Below are positions 58,230-58,353 of a stretch of 58,353 nucleotides of DNA, piece by piece. A program made the position numbers and the translations under genes. Positions within the stretch are counted from its first letter, which is position 1. Each line of letters opens with the position of its first letter. Source of the DNA: Bacillota bacterium (GTDB lineage Bacteria; Bacillota; Dethiobacteria; DTU022; PWGO01). The DNA lies in NCBI GenBank assembly GCA_012518215.1, contig JAAYSV010000043.1:1-58353 (forward strand). The letters are read 5' to 3'. The notes under the pieces are model-generated. The model saw nothing but the letters and a program-made list of their open reading frames with translations. It ran no database searches and had not been told where the DNA came from.

Positions 58230-58353
58230 CTAACTCGTCACGGCGGTTACCACTCCCGCACCGACGGTACGGCCGCCTTCACGGATAGCGAAACGGAGGC
58301 CTCCCTCGATGGCAATGGGCGTGATAAGTTCTATGTCCATGTTCACGTTATCA
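58230..58353 (-). CDS. tuf: Elongation factor Tu, C-terminal end (partial)
   Basis: Only the last 40 residues are in the window: [14 protein letters not shown], then [18 protein letters not shown]. This is the conserved domain 3 end of EF-Tu. The gene runs off the right edge and lies upstream of rpsJ, the usual order. Confidence 0.96.
   Translation of the reverse strand, partial: DNVNMDIELITPIAIEGGLRFAIREGGRTVGAGVVTAVTS

Overview
The window looks like a chromosomal contig of an anaerobic, spore-forming Bacillota (Clostridia-like) bacterium of intermediate GC. The evidence is the complete S10-spc-alpha ribosomal superoperon in Gram-positive order, zinc-binding (C+) forms of S14, S4 and L36, a KOW-domain protein between map and infA, the spore-cortex amidase CwlD, a SpoIIM-like protein, AddAB rather than RecBCD, and the c-di-AMP module cdaA-cdaR-glmM. 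I cannot name a genus.

Layout. Positions 1-12 kb hold accessory metabolism and transport: a truncated MFS-like protein, a SpoIIM-like protein, a GH3 beta-glucosidase, a GNAT acetyltransferase, a TetR / MMPL exporter / partner-protein unit, an aldo-keto reductase with Fe-S motifs and a MORN-repeat protein. A compact candidate small RNA (promoter, hairpin, terminator) lies at 12.1 kb. Positions 12.4-14.7 kb carry a CPBP protease, a Tic20-like membrane protein and a leucine-rich lipoprotein. Positions 14.8-21.5 kb carry, in transcription order, cdaA, cdaR, glmM, nagB and a GH2 beta-galactosidase. This joins c-di-AMP signalling and peptidoglycan precursor supply to amino-sugar and galactoside use. 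Positions 21.7-28.8 kb hold an AGCS amino-acid symporter, an AmmeMemoRadiSam pair, cwlD, a two-gene chromate-type transporter and an archaeal-type (group II) GGGP synthase. addA and addB fill 29.1-35.6 kb.

From about 35.7 to 39.3 kb there is a strikingly AT-rich islet carrying an McrBC-type (type IV) restriction system. mcrB is split by a +1 frameshift and also contains a C7TC8 tract. The islet is bracketed by two copies of the 3' end of rpsI, both encoding F-S-K-R-stop and differing only at two synonymous positions in the 18-bp core. Each copy is followed by a GCAC-stem terminator. It therefore looks like a small element integrated at the 3' end of rpsI, with no recombinase of its own visible. 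This is the most interesting structure in the window.

From 39.3 kb to the right edge everything is on the minus strand. In transcription order it runs tuf (partial), rpsJ, rplC, rplD, rplW, rplB, rpsS, rplV, rpsC, rplP, rpmC, rpsQ, rplN, rplX, rplE, rpsN, rpsH, rplF, rplR, rpsE, rplO, secY, map, KOW protein, infA, rpmJ, rpsM, rpsK, rpsD, rpoA, rplQ, ecfA1, ecfA2, ecfT, truA, then rplM-rpsI with its own promoter. rpmD (L30) and adk are missing from their usual places.
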